Translations under genes and position numbers: made by a program | The notes under the pieces: generated by a model | What the model saw: only the letters and a program-made list of their open reading frames with translations | Told to the model about the DNA's origin: nothing | Database searches by the model: none | NCBI GenBank assembly: GCA_011109175.1 | Contig: RDEW01000005.1 | Span: 966,903 to 1,030,902 of the forward strand | DNA length: 64,000 nucleotides | Direction of reading: 5' to 3' | DNA from: Dicyema japonicum | Lineage: Eukaryota; Dicyemida; Rhombozoa; Dicyemidae | Shown: in pieces, positions 1 to 12,604 of the stretch | Layout: every line of letters begins with the position of its first letter | Numbering within the stretch: position 1 is the first letter of the stretch

Positions 1-414
1 ACGTGTTTTTTTAAATTGTATAAAACTTATAAAAATAATATTCTATAAACAAAATTTTGGGTAATGTCAAAAAGGTCAAAATTATTTTTTAGGTCAATAA
101 GTCAAACAATTTATTGATTTTTATTTTCTAACCTTTCGAGTTTTTTAATAAAATATTAACGTGTCAACTGTTATCCCACGTTCAATCAGGAAGGTGATTG
201 AAAAGTTAAACTGCTATTAGAAAATATCTTGGAGAATTTTTAATAAGAACACAAAATTCTTATTCAAGCTGACCTTGTTAATGTAAATTGTGATGGTTTT
301 TCACGTGGCATAACAATACACGTGTTTAATATTTTATTTTTTATTAAAATAATAAGACCGATTCTCTCTTCCTAATCACTCTTGAGCGTCTTATGAATAT
401 TAAATTTGACAATT
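1..414. other. AT-rich intergenic, nothing recognised
   Basis: AT-rich sequence without a long open frame or a repeat that I could match elsewhere in the window. Confidence 0.5.
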
Positions 415-1605
415 AGGAGTGGGATCAAGCAACCTTACCAGTTCGCTTTGGTAGACTGGGAATTTCTTCACCAACGCATTTAGCACACTCTGCATATCAA
501 TCTTCCTTGTGCTCCAGTTAGCTGTCGATTAAAATGATTCTCCAACTCCCAACAGAATCTTCATAGATATGAAGCATCTGAAAGTCAAGCTACCTGAGCA
601 TAGAGGCCTCAACAGGTCTAAGATAAATATGTGAGGCTTATGAACCAATCAATTCAACACTGACCCGCCTGTTTAGTGACTGGAAGATGCGAATGGAGTG
701 GCGCTTGGATCAATGCCTTCCCAGTCGGAAACGTCGGGTCGCACCTTGACGACGATACTGTTCGCACCGGTCTCTTCATTAGACTTGGACTAAGATTTGT
801 AAGACTCACAAGTTTCGATGCGGTGGTACCGTCGACTGTTGTGGTTATGATGCCCATTCTTGCCGAAAAGGCGCAGGACGATTCCAAGACATAAGGCGAT
901 CAACGGAACTTAAAAGCGAGTCTGAAATCTACTGGATATTCCTCTATAAAATAAGTAATCATTCCGCGTGGTGCAATGTGGTTAGTTGGTCAAAAATTAT
1001 TTTCCTTTCCTCCGATGGCGTCATTGGATCCACCTTACTGAGGAGACGCAATTCCTGGCCGGCATCAAGAGGATCCAACTATTCTTTCCCCGGGGACAAT
1101 GTTGTTACTTGGAGACAAGTGCTGGAACCCTGGAACGAGTTAGGATCAAGGAGTTAGTTAGTTTGGTTACTCTTGGTCTTTGGAATAATTTTAATTTTTT
1201 AAATTCTTAATTCCATACTAGAACCGGTTTGCCTAGACAGATGAGACAAAATTACAATCTTTCCATTCGATGAGGAAAAGCCATTGATATGAGATGCCAC
1301 GTGCACCGACCCCATTTGTCCATCCAACATTGTCGGAAACGCGGTAGACGCAACGTGTGCCACGAAAAAGAAATGAAAGCAAAAAATAAAATTACGAAAC
1401 CATGCACGATCGGTTCACGTTCTGTCCCATCGTAGTTGAGACAACCTGAAAAATAAGCTGGAAATTGTTTAGTTTCCTAGAGAAGCTGCTACAACTGGCT
1501 ACACTAAAAAGCCATGACGGACCTGAGATTCGGTGACTTCTCTATTTGATTTTTGTTTCAATCGTAAGAGGCAACGCAATGTCGATTATGTCGGCGGGGA
1601 TCATT
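415..1605 (+). mobile_element. LINE family C remnant (C-terminal half), split by a SINE
   Basis: Translated pieces in shifting frames follow the C-terminal order of family C: a PVRFGRLGISSPTHLA-like segment (about 435-490), SGAWINAFPVGN...LDDDTVRTGL (about 695-780), a zinc-knuckle piece RCGGTVDCCGYDAHSCRK (about 820-880), LEPVCLDR (about 1219), ITIFPFDEEKPLI followed by DATCTD (about 1250-1300), and IVRGNAMSIMSAG (about 1565-1600). The RPD/WDxT restriction-like endonuclease region is recognisable but degraded. The piece is interrupted by the SINE2 copy at about 965-1215. It is a dead copy with several frameshifts and stops. Confidence 0.75.
965..1215 (+). mobile_element. SINE2 copy inserted into LINE C
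   Basis: Closely matches 25428-25690: a head containing GTGGTTAGTTGG, then the body TCATTGGATCCACCTTACTG, GAGACGC and GGCCGGCATCAA, then a tail with GGTTACTCTTGGTCTTTGGA ending in an A/T-rich stretch. It separates two parts of one LINE C open frame. The flanks share a short ATTCC motif that could be a target-site duplication, but it is too short to be sure. Confidence 0.75.
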
Positions 1606-1639
1606 TTTGATTGATTTCTGTGTTTTTTAATAAAAATAA

Positions 1640-2245
1640 TTAATTAAAAGTAAAAAATGACATTTATGGCAACTAAAATGAATTAAAACTCAAAAGGCTC
1701 CAGGGACCGCATAAGATTTTGAGTATACAAGCGGGCCACACTAACAAATCTGAAAAACACCGTAATCTTATTGAAATTTATTTAATAATTTGAAAGCCTA
1801 CTACAACAGATATATTACGCTTACGCTCCAAAACACCAAATATAACAATTTTAATCATTTTTTCAACATCATCATTTTCACTTTTTAGTCTGTTTTCCTG
1901 AGGTGCCTCTTTTTCATGTATTAGCAGTTCCAACCTTGATGAGGCTGAGTTCATAGATTGCAGAAGCGACATGGGTTGCTATATATTTGAAAAACTTGCC
2001 TGTCACTATGCCAACTTAGCCTTCAATTCTTTGAGCCTTGAAACACGCTAAGTCCTCATATTTATCGCAAGATCGATCGTTAGTTTCATAATGTCTTCTA
2101 TGTTTTACTCTTTGTGGCAATGATGATTGATTATTGCAAACTAAACAATGTATCTTTGCATTAACCATTGTAAAAAAGTACTGTAGTTCACTTTTTTTGA
2201 AATTTCTTCAATTTTCCTTTTCTTCTTATTTATTTTATTTTTATT
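1640..2245. other. Intergenic, nothing recognised
   Basis: No supported gene. A minus-strand open frame of 64 codons (1778-1972) has no family resemblance and no nearby short introns that would extend it. Confidence 0.4.
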
Positions 2246-2249
2246 TATT

Positions 2250-5216
2250 TAAATAACCCCGGGAACACCGAGAAAGAGACAAAAGAGTCAAACAGTTAGG
2301 TGATCCCAGTCTTCGCAATCAATTGTGCCATTCGACGTCTGTGATCTTCCATTGTCCCCACTACTGTCCGGAAGAGTCTTCTCTCGGTCTTGCAGAGGAA
2401 TCCGATCGGGGAGGGGAATTTCTTATCCAATCGGTTTTCTCTTGCCATGGAAAGGATCAGGCGAAGCGGGTTTCCATCTTCCTCACAGACGCGAAGAAAT
2501 CCGGAACCGCGACTACGAATCTTAGCTTCCATTAGTAGTGGGTCGACTGTTGATCCATTACGTGGACAAAATATACTGATAGTTTCTGGTGTATTGAGTT
2601 GACTCTGTGGACTATAGTCTCCGATAGCGCGAATCTCCATGCAACGGAGGCATACTCAACGGCTGGCGCGATTGTTTGTTGGTAGAGGGTAAAAACAGAA
2701 AAGTCCATATTCCTCGGGGTCCTCCGACAAGGGCGCGTAAAACGTTAATTTCTGGAGGCCCTGGTAATCATGTCTTTTGCGTGGGAGTTGAAATTGAGAG
2801 ACTGTCGTACTTGACTCCAAGGACAGTGGGGGCCTTGTCACTGGAATCCGAGTGGGACCAATGTAAAGATACTCGGTTCATCCTTGAACGACGGTCCGAA
2901 GTGAAATGGGAACAGATAGACTTGGTTGCAGAAATCGTAAGTCGATTGCCAACAATCCAATCGTGGAGAGTGTTCAATTTTTCTGAGTTTTAAGGGATGC
3001 GACTTGCGTCGAGCGGTTCCGTATTGCAATGACTACATCGTCTGCGTAGGATAATAGCAGGGAATCTTCGTCTCCATCATTAGGTAGGTCGTGTAGGAAT
3101 AAGGTTGAATAGAATTGGTGAAAGTGGAGACCCCTGGGGTACCCCGTTCGGTAGTAATCGTGATCTAGATCTGAGATCACCACTGACTACTCTTCCACGT
3201 CTTCCAGACAAAAAGTTGGCCAGCCATAATTTCACATTCGGACGAATATTAGTAGAAAATATTTTTCCAACCAGGATTTTCCTCGAAACAGTGTCAAAGG
3301 CTTTGTTGATGTCAATAGAAACCAAGATTGTGCGTTTGTGAGGCGGGGATGGGTGTTAAAACCGTCGGCAATGAACTGCGATAGTTGCCAAGTATGTAGC
3401 GGTGGACCTACCGCGGAGGAAACCATGTTGAAATATAGGACGCGGAAGATACGGAATAATGACTGATAATACAAGTTTCTCCATAATTTTTGACAGTGTG
3501 CTGGTAACGGAAATAGGCCTGTAGGATGCAGGTTCTGTCTCTGTTTTCCCAGCCTTCAATATCGGTCTGATGATAGAATTCTTTCAAATCTTGGAATAAT
3601 ATTTTAGTTAATAGAAAGGTTGTATATATGCTTGAGGTAGTCAATTGCGTAGTGGCTTAGGTGTTTTTGGTGAATAGAAGATACTTTGTCAAGCCCGCAC
3701 GCCCGTGAGCTCTTTAATCTGGTGATCACATCCAAGACTTGGTCATCTGTGAATATTTCGTGGTAAGGTTCCTTCTTCGGTTTATGGGCACGCACCTTAA
3801 TGTCCAGGTGTTTCGAGAATGGTTTGAAGCTAATTCCAGCGTAATGTTTCATAAGGGTGTTAGGATGTAGGTGGCATAAGTGTTCAGGAGAAGACTTTCC
3901 GGTTCCGTCTGCATCATCCAGCTCCGACTTGACTTGTTTAAGAGTTTTCCAGAAATGTCGGGATGTACTTTTCCTGTCGAGGTGGTTAACTAGATGCTGC
4001 CATCTCTTGTCCTTGTGTTCTTTTATGCTCTGACAGATCTTTTATTTAGTTGTCTGAGGGCTGTCTAAAACTTCAGGTTCATCAGATGGCATCTTTTCAA
4101 CCGGTCTCTTTGTTTTATAAGACTTATTGTATAAGAGCTGAGCGTAGGAATAAACTTCTCGTATGACGATACAGGAATAAAAATATGGTCAGCTTACTGA
4201 ATGGCAGCGCTGATTATTTATGCGGCCTCATCAATAGAGCGTATTGATCAGGATAATTTCCAGGCCAAGAATTTATCAACAAGGTTACTGAAACAGGACC
4301 AGTCTACTTTCGTATAATCCTTGAATCTTTTTGATTCCACCGGCCGTCTCTTGTATCGTCGAAGACCTTTCAATTTTAGAAGGATTGGATTGTGGTCACT
4401 GGAGAAGCCGTAAAAGACGTTCCAGGAAATGAGTCCAGCCAGGGAAAATGAGCATTGTGTTAAGTCGGGGGATGTGCAGCTATCAGTCATCCTTAATGGG
4501 GTCCTCGTATGTGAGGTAGCGTTGTTCAGTATAATCAGGTCAGGAAGATAATTTGCAATGAGTTCTCCTCGGTTATCAGAGGATTGGGAAGTGAGCCAAA
4601 CTGGATGTCGCACATTAAGATCCCCACATCACAGTAGATTTTTCAATGTTGAAATGCGTGATAAATCAGGAGTGTAAGATGTTTGTGGAGGAATATATAA
4701 ATTAGCCAAATGGATCCAAAAGGACGGGAATAACTCGATTTTGACAGCAATCTGCTCCAAAGTCTTGTCGGTGCAAAAAGCTCTGAGGTTCGTTGAGTTG
4801 TATCCATAAAGGAATATCGTTCTTTATAATAGTAAGTAGTCTCTCCGCGTCCTCCTTGACGATCTTTACGGATCACTGTGTATCCGGGAAAAGAGGGTGT
4901 TGGTATGGAGGGAGATAGCTTGGACTCCTGTATTAAAGCGAGATCAGCCCCATTTTTGCGGAGGAGTGCCCGGAGTTCAAAGATTTTCTTTGATCCCATT
5001 CGTATTCAGTTGTATAATTGTCAAATCTCTCCATGGACAGGATTGGTTTCGACGTCTCCACATAAAAGAATCAGAAATCTGGACAAATGGCGACGCCAGA
5101 TAGGGTCGAAGACACAGGAGTTGAGGGGACCACTGGACGTTGGGAGAAGCTGTTGGCTCCTTTCGTTCCTTTTGGAATGGGTGACACAATTTCTGGTGAC
5201 CAACCAACCAAACCAA
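2250..5216 (-). mobile_element. LINE family A, near full length, frameshifted
   Basis: Read on the minus strand from 5216: a roughly 50-residue leader ends in GDVETNP followed by a one-base shift at the NPGP (2A-like) site; then the start of an AP endonuclease (TIIQLNTNGIK, IQESKLSPS, about 5030-4640), its C-terminal part with SSDHNPILLKL (about 4400), a linker, the reverse transcriptase with YRPISVTSTLSK, FQHGF, SIDINKAFDTVS, LPNGVPQGSPLSP and SYADDVVIA (about 3560-3030), and a C-terminal region ending TVVGTMEDHRRRMAQLIA...GIT (2296). The 3' tail contains TCTCGGTGTTCCCGGGGTTA and an AATAAATAAA run. Several frameshifts make it inactive. The APE-type layout and RT motifs place it with CR1/jockey-group non-LTR elements; the exact clade is not settled by eye. 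Confidence 0.85.
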
Positions 5217-5219
5217 ACT

Positions 5220-7990
5220 TTATTTAAGCGAATTATAGGAGTTAATTAAGAGGTTTCTGCTAGTCCGCCTATGCGTCCTGGACTCTTCCGACGTACCTCA
5301 TCTTCATTTTCTTTTTATCCTATCGGTGGATCCCATCGATCCTCTTCTCCACAATGTATCTCACCGGAGAAGAATTTTATCTTCTTTTATACTGAGGGTG
5401 TTGAATAGTTTTTTTACCCAAGGCCAGCTTTATTGCTGACCTTCTTGATTTTTCCATAAGTTGTATAATTCTATCTCTATGGCATGAGAAAAACCATTCT
5501 TCGCATCCATACAATAGTTCCGGCAGAATAACTCTCGTGAAAACAAACAGGAAGGTCTCCAAGCTTACAGATAGCTTTTTTGTACAGAAAAGCGCTTGTA
5601 GCGCTTTCTTCCTTCTTCGTCTGATATCTTCCATGAAGGAACCTTCTCCATCGATGGCTATCCCGAGGTAGCGAAGTGAATTCACTTTTGGGATGCCAAG
5701 TAAATAAGGCTGTACACGATGCCTCCGTAGGCGAATGACTCTCAGATGGCTCGATTTCTCGGTAGAGAATGTCATCCCTCTCTTGGAGCACCAGTCCTGA
5801 ACTTGATCAACGAATAGCCTGATTCTATTTTTCGATAAAGTGGATTTTCCAGAAGTATCCATGATTTGAATGTCATCCGCGTATATCAACATCTTTGTGT
5901 TTATATCTGGTGGAACTGGGATGTCTGACAAGATTATATTGAACAACAGCGGGCTCAAGATAGAGCCCTGTGGAACTCCCCTTTTCAATGTAATAGCTTT
6001 TAACATATATAGTCCGACACGTATTCTGGAAGTTCGTTCCGTTAGAAAGTTCTTTATCCATATGGAGTTTTTCTTATGGATATTCGCAGCTGATAGGAGG
6101 GCTTCATGCCACACGCTATTAAATGCTTTAGACAGATCCAGACATACTAGGTTGACTTGTCTCTTGATTTCCAGACCTCTCAATTCCGTCGAGTGAATCT
6201 GGTAGATGTAGTCCGTACAGGATTTTCCAGGTCTGAAGCCCCATTGTTCCGCGAAAAGGAAACCACTCTCTTCTATGTGCTCGTTCAGCCTCTTGAAGAT
6301 AATTCGCTCAGCAATCTTGGAAATAGAGCAAATGAGGCTGATCGGTCTATAGTTGAGAGGGTTCCTCCCCGACTTTCCCGGTTTGAGTACCATTCTGATA
6401 ATAGAACATTTCCATCGTATTGGGACATATCCATGAGTAATACTCGCGTTAAATAGATTTTTCAGCACAAGCAGCAGATCATCCCGACCTTATTTGAACA
6501 ATCTCATACTTATATGATCATGTCCAGAAGCGTTGGCCTTGCATGTTCTGATCGCATTTATAACGTCCTCTGTCGTTATCTCCATTTCGGTATCATTAAG
6601 ATCATCCAGAAAGTACGTTAGGAGTTCTTCTGTAGCTTTCAACTTTTCCCCTGGGATTAGCTCCATTGGGTTGACCCCCTGGATATGCTCCAGTTGCTTC
6701 TTAAAAATAGCTGGAGCTTCTTCCATAGAGCATAATCCTCTTTCTGGTTTAGTCAAAGAAATTTTTGTATTCTTCATGTTCTAGCCAGTTGATCTTTTGT
6801 AGAACTTCCAGAACGAGGAGTCTTTCGTATTTAGTTTGCTTGCCTCGTTCCTCAAATGTTGTTCTTGAGACAGTCTTGTTCCCTCTTCAATGATTTTTTT
6901 GATTATTTTTAGATGGTTGGTCAGTGCAATCCGGTCTATCCAGTCAACACATCTTCGGAGTTTGTTCCTTATGCGGTTTCTTTTATTAATCATATAGATA
7001 ATGTATGAGGGGAGAATTTGATGCTCTTCCCATGACTAGTCTTTGAAGTTCTTCTCCTTGCGTAAAGTGATAAGTATCTATCCATCATAATTGAGAGATC
7101 TCTGTCTATGTAGTCAATATCATTTCGGGAATAAGGTCCATCCTTCCAGTTTTTGAAATTTCTAGTATCTTCTATAGTGTTCTCAATTTAGTCTTGATAG
7201 GAAGTAGTTAGTAAACATTGATTCCGTGGTGTCTGGAGCCAGGTTTAGTGTTATTTCTTGTGGGATATGGTCGCTCCCGATGTCCTGCAAGATCATTGGT
7301 TGCTCCACAAAAGTGCATAGTAGTGGTGACACCAGGAAGACCCCAAGCATGTCTCCGCCGTGGTACGAGTAGTGATTTGGCTTCTCCGAGGTCATTACCT
7401 CGAAGCCTGCCTTGTCACTTAGTCTTCTTAACCTGATTCCATCTTCGTTGGTTCTGAGGCTTCCATATTTAGTGTTCTTGGCGTTCAGATCCCCCACTAG
7501 GATAAACAAGTTGTTCTCTGTGAAGAAACTTTTGATTTCCGTGGGGCATTTTCTTAGGTCCTTTAAGTACATTCCTCCAATATGTATCCAACGGTTACAA
7601 CAGCGTATCTCAATAGTAACAAATTCACAATGTGTGTTCGAGGTAACTCTTGGCTCACGTACATGTAGAACATCGTTGTAGAACAATATGGTTCCAGTAC
7701 CAGCCTCTGGGCCTTCGACCCATGGTATTTCTATCGAATTATAACCTTTTATTGTTGCTGTGTTGATCCTTTTTATTTTGTTCTCATTGACCACCAGAAT
7801 GTCAATCTTGGTGGACGACATGAGTAGTGCCAGGTCATCACGCCTCTTCTTCAGGGATCGGGCGTTCACCAGCACTATCTTTAGGTTCCGTAAGTCCAGA
7901 AGGTACAGGCACACTCCACCGTCTGCTTCAAGAACTGGTAGTATAAGATGACAGCAAATTCCTGTGACCGCTAAATCCTGTAGTTTAGAA
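5220..7990 (-). mobile_element. LINE family B, long RT open frame
   Basis: The minus strand carries an APE-type endonuclease (7183-7914): IVLVNARSLKKRRDDLALL, VNENKIKR, VGDLNAKNTKYG and GSDHIPQEI are visible. Then comes a linker (6490-6993) and a 363-residue reverse transcriptase (5377-6468) with YRPISLICSISKIAERI, WGFRPGKSC, LDLSKAFNSVWHEALL, RGVPQGSILSPLLFN and LIYADDIQI. It differs clearly in sequence from family A (for example FRPGKSC against FQHGF and a different C-terminus). The motif set fits jockey/I-group elements. Only a few frame breaks separate the blocks, so it is younger or better preserved than most copies here. Confidence 0.85.
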
Positions 7991-8009
7991 AGGTTTTTAT
8001 GACGTTGAG

Positions 8010-8840
8010 TTTCCGGAGGTCGTCATTCACATGTTGGGAGAAAAAGTCACTCCAGTACTCTTGGATGTGTTTTCATTGGAATAATGTCACCATGAAGACT
8101 GACTTCTAACTTATCATTTAGTCTTCGATCTGTTGTAAAATTGTATAATTTTCCGTGGATATGGAAAGTCGGACCCTTAGGTCGTTTATGTGTGATTGAA
8201 GTTCTGATTTTGCCACATCCACGTATTCATTTCTGCTCGAAATAATTAGATTGACAGTATATGTTAGAATTATTGAGTCCTGACCACCAGGGTAAGTCGT
8301 TTAAGAATAAGTTAAAAAGCGCAGGAGAAAAGGGCTATTCTTGAGCGACAGCATTCAGGAGGAGACAGGATTTCGACCTTGACACGTCCCTTTCGTACGG
8401 TAAGAAAATCGGTTATCCACCGTTTTAAAGTCGGACGAATGGAGGTAATGAAGACCTTTTTCGTTAGTAGGATTCTCGGGACTGAATCAAGCGCCTTTTG
8501 AAAGTCGAGACTAATACTATCCGTAGATTCCGTTTGGGTTCGTTAAACTCTTCCGAGATAAATTGTGTCAAGGAAGTTAAGTGTTTTGTTTTAGAACGTT
8601 GCGATCTGAATCGGTGTTGGTATTGACAAAAGGGCAAATGAGGTTTAATTTCCATAGATTAAAACCAAAAGCCATGATACCATTTAAGAGTTTGAAGTCA
8701 AGCTGACAAAGTCTGTTAACATGAGACACCATGTTTTCCATGACAAGCCTTAAATATCCCACGTGTACTAAGCATTCGAAAGGCGTAATATTTCCAATGC
8801 TTCTTATATTTTTATGAGGTTTAATCAATGATAGTTTTCG
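8010..8840 (-). mobile_element. LINE family A reverse transcriptase fragment
   Basis: Minus-strand pieces such as IKPHLPFCQYQHRF and LTSLTQFISEEFN are near copies of the RT at 59800-60675 (IKPHLPDCHFQHGF, LTSLSQFISEGFN). The fragment continues to the region that in other copies reads LGVTFDPLMTFSQH. It is heavily frameshifted. Confidence 0.7.
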
Positions 8841-9030
8841 ATTGAGTACATGCTATCCGCACAATAACTCTTAGCATGCTCGTGTTTATATTTTTCTTAA
8901 ATAACAAGGGTATCTGGTTGCCATGGGAGAGCAATAGAACTACATCCAGCATCCAGGAATATTGATTACCCTGAGTTTTTCATTTTCGTTTCATTGATTA
9001 TTAGAATATCCATTTACGTTACCACATAGG
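8840..9030 (-). mobile_element. LINE family B endonuclease fragment
   Basis: A short minus-strand reading MDILIINETKMK followed by SIALPWQPD resembles the family B endonuclease start (DILVVNENKIK ... SIEIPWVEG at 7700-7830). Only this stretch is recognisable. Confidence 0.45.
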
Positions 9031-9039
9031 AATAAATTA

Positions 9040-9370
9040 ATGTTTAAACTCGATCATACAAATTTGATCTCAAAAATCTGAGTTACAGCTGTTCTCCCCA
9101 GTCTCATTCGAATTTTAATAATCAACAGGCAAACCACCTAAAGGAAACATCCAATCAATGAGCAAACTAGTTTTGCGTCTATTTAGCACTTGGTATCGCC
9201 ACAGCACAAGAGAACCAGCGACAGCAGGCTACACTTCTTTGGGGGTGTTACTGCACGTGGGATCGCTTAATTGGTTAAATTTACCCCCCTCACTGTACAA
9301 AAGAGTGTTATTAAATAATTTAAGAATCCCAGAAAAATAGTAAATACCCAGTCATAACTATTAATGATTA
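9040..9370. other. Intergenic spacer 3' of the YIPF-like gene
   Basis: Nothing recognised. An open frame of 60 codons on the plus strand at 9158-9340 has no visible motif. Confidence 0.4.
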
Positions 9371-10248
9371 TTATGATAGAGTGGAGGACATCAAAATATA
9401 CTAGAAATTAAAATAAAAAGTACCTGAAAACCTACGGAAAAGATAAAATGCGTAATTATAACAAAACTCGCCACAATTATAGCCAATTTATAGCTTCTAT
9501 GAGACAGCGACCAGAATGAAAAGGCCAAAATAGAACCGGTCAGAAAACAAACAACAATAACTGAAACCCAGGTTAGCCAGTGGATTCGGAAAACAGCAAT
9601 AAACTAAAAATACAAAAAACTGGAAACAGTCAGAGGAATGTATAAAAACAGGGAATATCCGTACAGCGCCAAAATCTCAACCATGGAAAAATCCTCGTAG
9701 ATTTTTTTGGACCACAAAAATGAGTAAATAATTAAGGGAATGATAACCCAATATGAGAAAATTACAAATGCTGCGGTGGATACTAAACGAATTCGACCAA
9801 CGAGACTACCTTTGTTGAAGTCGTAATGCCAGAATGAATTATGATGGTCAACTTCAAAACGGTTTCTGTATTCGTAATAAGACGCGAGGTTGTCGAATAT
9901 GCATACTGAAAAAATTAAAGTAATACAAATCCAAAATCCGCCTAAAAATCAGTTCCAGGAACTACCATAAAGATCAGGGTGGTTGTGAATTTTGTCTCTC
10001 ACTTTCTTGTTTTCTGCCGTCGGGACAAACGAGGAAACAGTTCGCTGAAAAATGGTCCTCCCATCGAAGTCAAAATATTGTTGATAATGAGAGAAAGAAA
10101 AGTATGATGTTTTTTGAGCATTTTGTTCATTTCTTTGTGTATTGGGCATGTCTATCGATGTTGTTGTATTCAGATTATCTTGATTTATCGAAGATTCTAA
10201 ATAATTAGTGATTGGTTTACCATGATAGTTTAAAGGTACATTGTCCAT
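9371..10248 (-). CDS. YIPF1: YIPF1/YIPF2-like Yip1-domain Golgi membrane protein
   Basis: The start is the ATG at 10248-10246. Removing three introns, 9942-9965 (24 nt), 9604-9627 (24 nt) and 9401-9423 (23 nt), gives an uninterrupted 268-residue protein. Landmarks follow YIPF1/2: a polar N-terminal part with NIDM/Q-rich stretch, the segment YFSFSHYQQYFDFDGRTIF, the signature PDLYGGFWICITL just after the first intron, then about five hydrophobic segments including LYGYSLFLYIPL and FSVGFQ near the end. Known family members are multi-pass Golgi proteins that bind Rab GTPases and shape vesicle traffic; location here is inferred. The length is slightly short of the roughly 300-residue vertebrate proteins, mostly at the N-terminus. 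YIPF1 and YIPF2 cannot be told apart by eye, so the symbol is provisional. An AG lies 10 nt before the start codon. Confidence 0.85.
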
Positions 10249-10394
10249 AATTAGTAGGCTACGATTTTATATAAATTTAAATTTATAAATTATATTAAAT
10301 ATTATTTATATAAATTGGGTAAGAAACTATTTTGAGTTGAATTAAATTTTCATATTTAAAAAATTATTTGTGGTTTTGTTTCTTTTTGTGATTA

Positions 10395-10670
10395 ATAGAA
10401 GTGTCGACCAGGTATGGTTAATGCTTTCCCTCACTTCGCATTTAGCTAAGGGATCGATTCCCAAACCGCCTCCTACTTGGTCGAGAGATTTCCTTTCTGC
10501 TCTTTACTTCCAATTACTAGAGTCATCATTGGATCCACCTAACTCAGGAGACGCCCAGTGTCTGACCAGCATCCAAATAGGATCCTTCTTTTTCTTACAC
10601 CAGTTTGCGAGTTCCCATGTCGATATCTGGAGGATACTTCCCACTTTGATAAACCTTGTATATCCTGGTT
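10395..10670 (+). mobile_element. SINE2 copy
   Basis: The head has a pol III-like box B (GGATCGATTCCC at about 10452) after a tRNA-like stretch. The body contains TCATTGGATCCACCTAACTC and GGAGACGCCCAGTGTCTGAC, shared with copies near 1020, 25210 and 25490. Confidence 0.7.
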
Positions 10671-10679
10671 ATTAAAAAA

Positions 10680-11560
10680 TAAGTTTAATTTGTACAGAAT
10701 TCAGTATATCACTGCAAAAATTGATTTATTTGATTAATTATCTGTTGTTGTTCAATCCTGAATCCATGGGGTATTCATTGTATAACTTACATGGACTACT
10801 GCAACGAAAGTATCAAAGAAATTTCACAACAAATACTTATGGAGTCTGTCCAGCCTCAATTTGGTGTCGATGGGTGCTTTAATTGATTATCTGAGACTCA
10901 TTATTAAAAAACACTCCCGAGAAAACATAAAATTAGTTAAGTTTCCCTTGTGCCGTATTTCTAATCATTCTCTCCGTCAGCCTCGATCATGATCCTCTGT
11001 TGCGTGCTAGTTCTTTTAGGTAGTCTAGGTCGTCCGCCATTTCCATTATAATGTTAGATGCTACCAAAACTCTTGTAACACAGTGAATCAGGTCCTGATG
11101 GACTGCAAATCCGAGACCATAATGTCGGCAGGCCGATGAGAGTAAAAAGGTTGAATTTTCTAAACAGTAAGTTTGACGTCTGAGACCTATTCAGTGAGAA
11201 TATTTGTCACCAGTTGTACATCGCTGATAAAAAGACGTGAGTAATCGATTATTGGAAGGCATTCGAGGAGATATACTCGTGTTTTTAGAGAAGGATAAGT
11301 CGACTATGTTATAAGGTTTTAAGTCCCGATTTGGAGTGGAAATAATTATTTCTGAATATGGAAAGCTAATTTATGAACATTAAAGAAAATTGTTGTCCAC
11401 GTCATTACATGGAAACGTCACAACCAAGTTGTGAATTAACCTCATTTATCCCGGAATCGGAATCAAGATTATTCGCTAGTTGCGCTCTAGAGAGAAATCA
11501 GGGAACAAAATTTATTGAACACTTGTTTCGGCCACATACAACCTCTTATTGAAAGAGGGT
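10680..11560. other. Intergenic; possible degraded retroelement on minus strand
   Basis: Mostly unrecognised. On the minus strand at about 11000-11240 a fairly long readable stretch (SACRHYGLGFAVHQDL, MEMADDLDYLKELA) looks coding but matches no family I can name. Confidence 0.3.
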
Positions 11561-11564
11561 ATAA

Positions 11565-11642
11565 AAAACTGCACTTTTAAGCAGAGCCAGGTAGCTCCGA
11601 TCAGGCAGGACACACTTTATTTAAGTAAAGAGCAGTTATAAT
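11565..11642 (-). repeat. SINE1 3' part (truncated)
   Basis: The reverse complement carries CTTTACTTAAATAAAGTGTG, TCCTGCCTGATCGGAGCTA and GCTTAAAAGTGCA. The same block follows the SINE1 bodies at 13730 and 50340 and also stands alone near 14200. Confidence 0.55.
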
Positions 11643-11644
11643 TT

Positions 11645-12535
11645 CGCTACGGAGGAATCGGAATTCGCTCACAAATAGAACTCGCTCTCCTGGGCTTTCT
11701 ATCTTCGACATATGCTTCCAGTGGTCTCACACGTCAGATACTACGCTACATTAACGGATTGGACGCTGAACCAGTGGTATGCATGGTTCGGGAAGTCTGG
11801 ACGCGACAGGGTGTTGCGTTCCCGAAGAACGCTAATAAACGACGAGAATGGGACAAGTTTTTATGCACAAATATCATGGAAGAGATAAAACCTGTGTTTG
11901 ATAAGCATCGTCTGGCTTGTGTGGTTTCTACATCGACGAACGAGACGGAGCCTGGCTCAGAGCATTACCATGACCTCACTTGGGACACTACGTGTCGAGG
12001 ATTGGGGTTTCCGTCCGCCTCGGAATGGATGTTGCACGATCTATAAGAGTAGATGTGGAGGAATGGTCGACATGAAAGGTCTTCACGCCTTTTCCTGCCT
12101 GAGGAGTGCTAAAGGGAGTCGACACGCCGAAATCAACAGGGTTATTGCTTGGGAACTTGAGGCTGCTTGATTTCTTGTCCAAATGGAGCTGTTTGGGCTT
12201 GCTCAAACCAACCGAAGACCGGACGGAACCACTCTCTTCCCATGGGAAAGTGTCCAACCTTATAACGATAGTAACTAATCCAGGCTCTGCGTCGGAGAAG
12301 GCTGAGACCCTAAAGTTAAAGAAATACTTATGTATTGGTGGAAAGTTCATCTTGAAATGTCAGGAATTATAGGAAACAGGTCACCAATCTTGCTAAACAG
12401 GATCGGTTCGCTCATCGGGAAGAGGAAGAATGATCGGAGAGAAAGGAGCTGGCTCATTGAGCGCATTTCCTGGCAAATCGTCAGAGGAAATGCGTTCTAC
12501 ATTATGAGAGCAGCCAGCAGTTGTTAAGTATTACT
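11645..12535 (+). mobile_element. LINE family C, C-terminal half with restriction-like endonuclease
   Basis: Plus-strand readings in order: RYGGIGIRSQIELALLGFLS (11648 on), VREVWTRQGVAFPKNA, then a zinc-knuckle segment RCGGMVDMKGLHAFSCL (about 12050), RHAEINRVI, GLAQTNRRPDGTTLFPW (about 12190) and finally WLIERISWQIVRGNAFYIM (about 12450-12510). The RPD followed about a dozen residues on by an acidic residue fits restriction-like endonuclease LINEs. Three frames are needed, so the copy is dead. The reverse transcriptase half is missing. Confidence 0.8.
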
Positions 12536-12604
12536 TTTTGGCTAAATAAAGTTCTCTTTTATAACTAATCGTAGAGGGAGAACCAAGGAATGCTCTTTAC
12601 TTTT

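Noticed and set aside
654-887. Minus-strand open frame of 77 codons
   Set aside because: Shadow of the LINE C coding sequence on the plus strand.
3105-3341. Plus-strand open frame of 78 codons and similar ones within LINE copies (4878-5249, 5870-6196, 7412-7681)
   Set aside because: They are antisense to recognisable reverse transcriptase or endonuclease frames.
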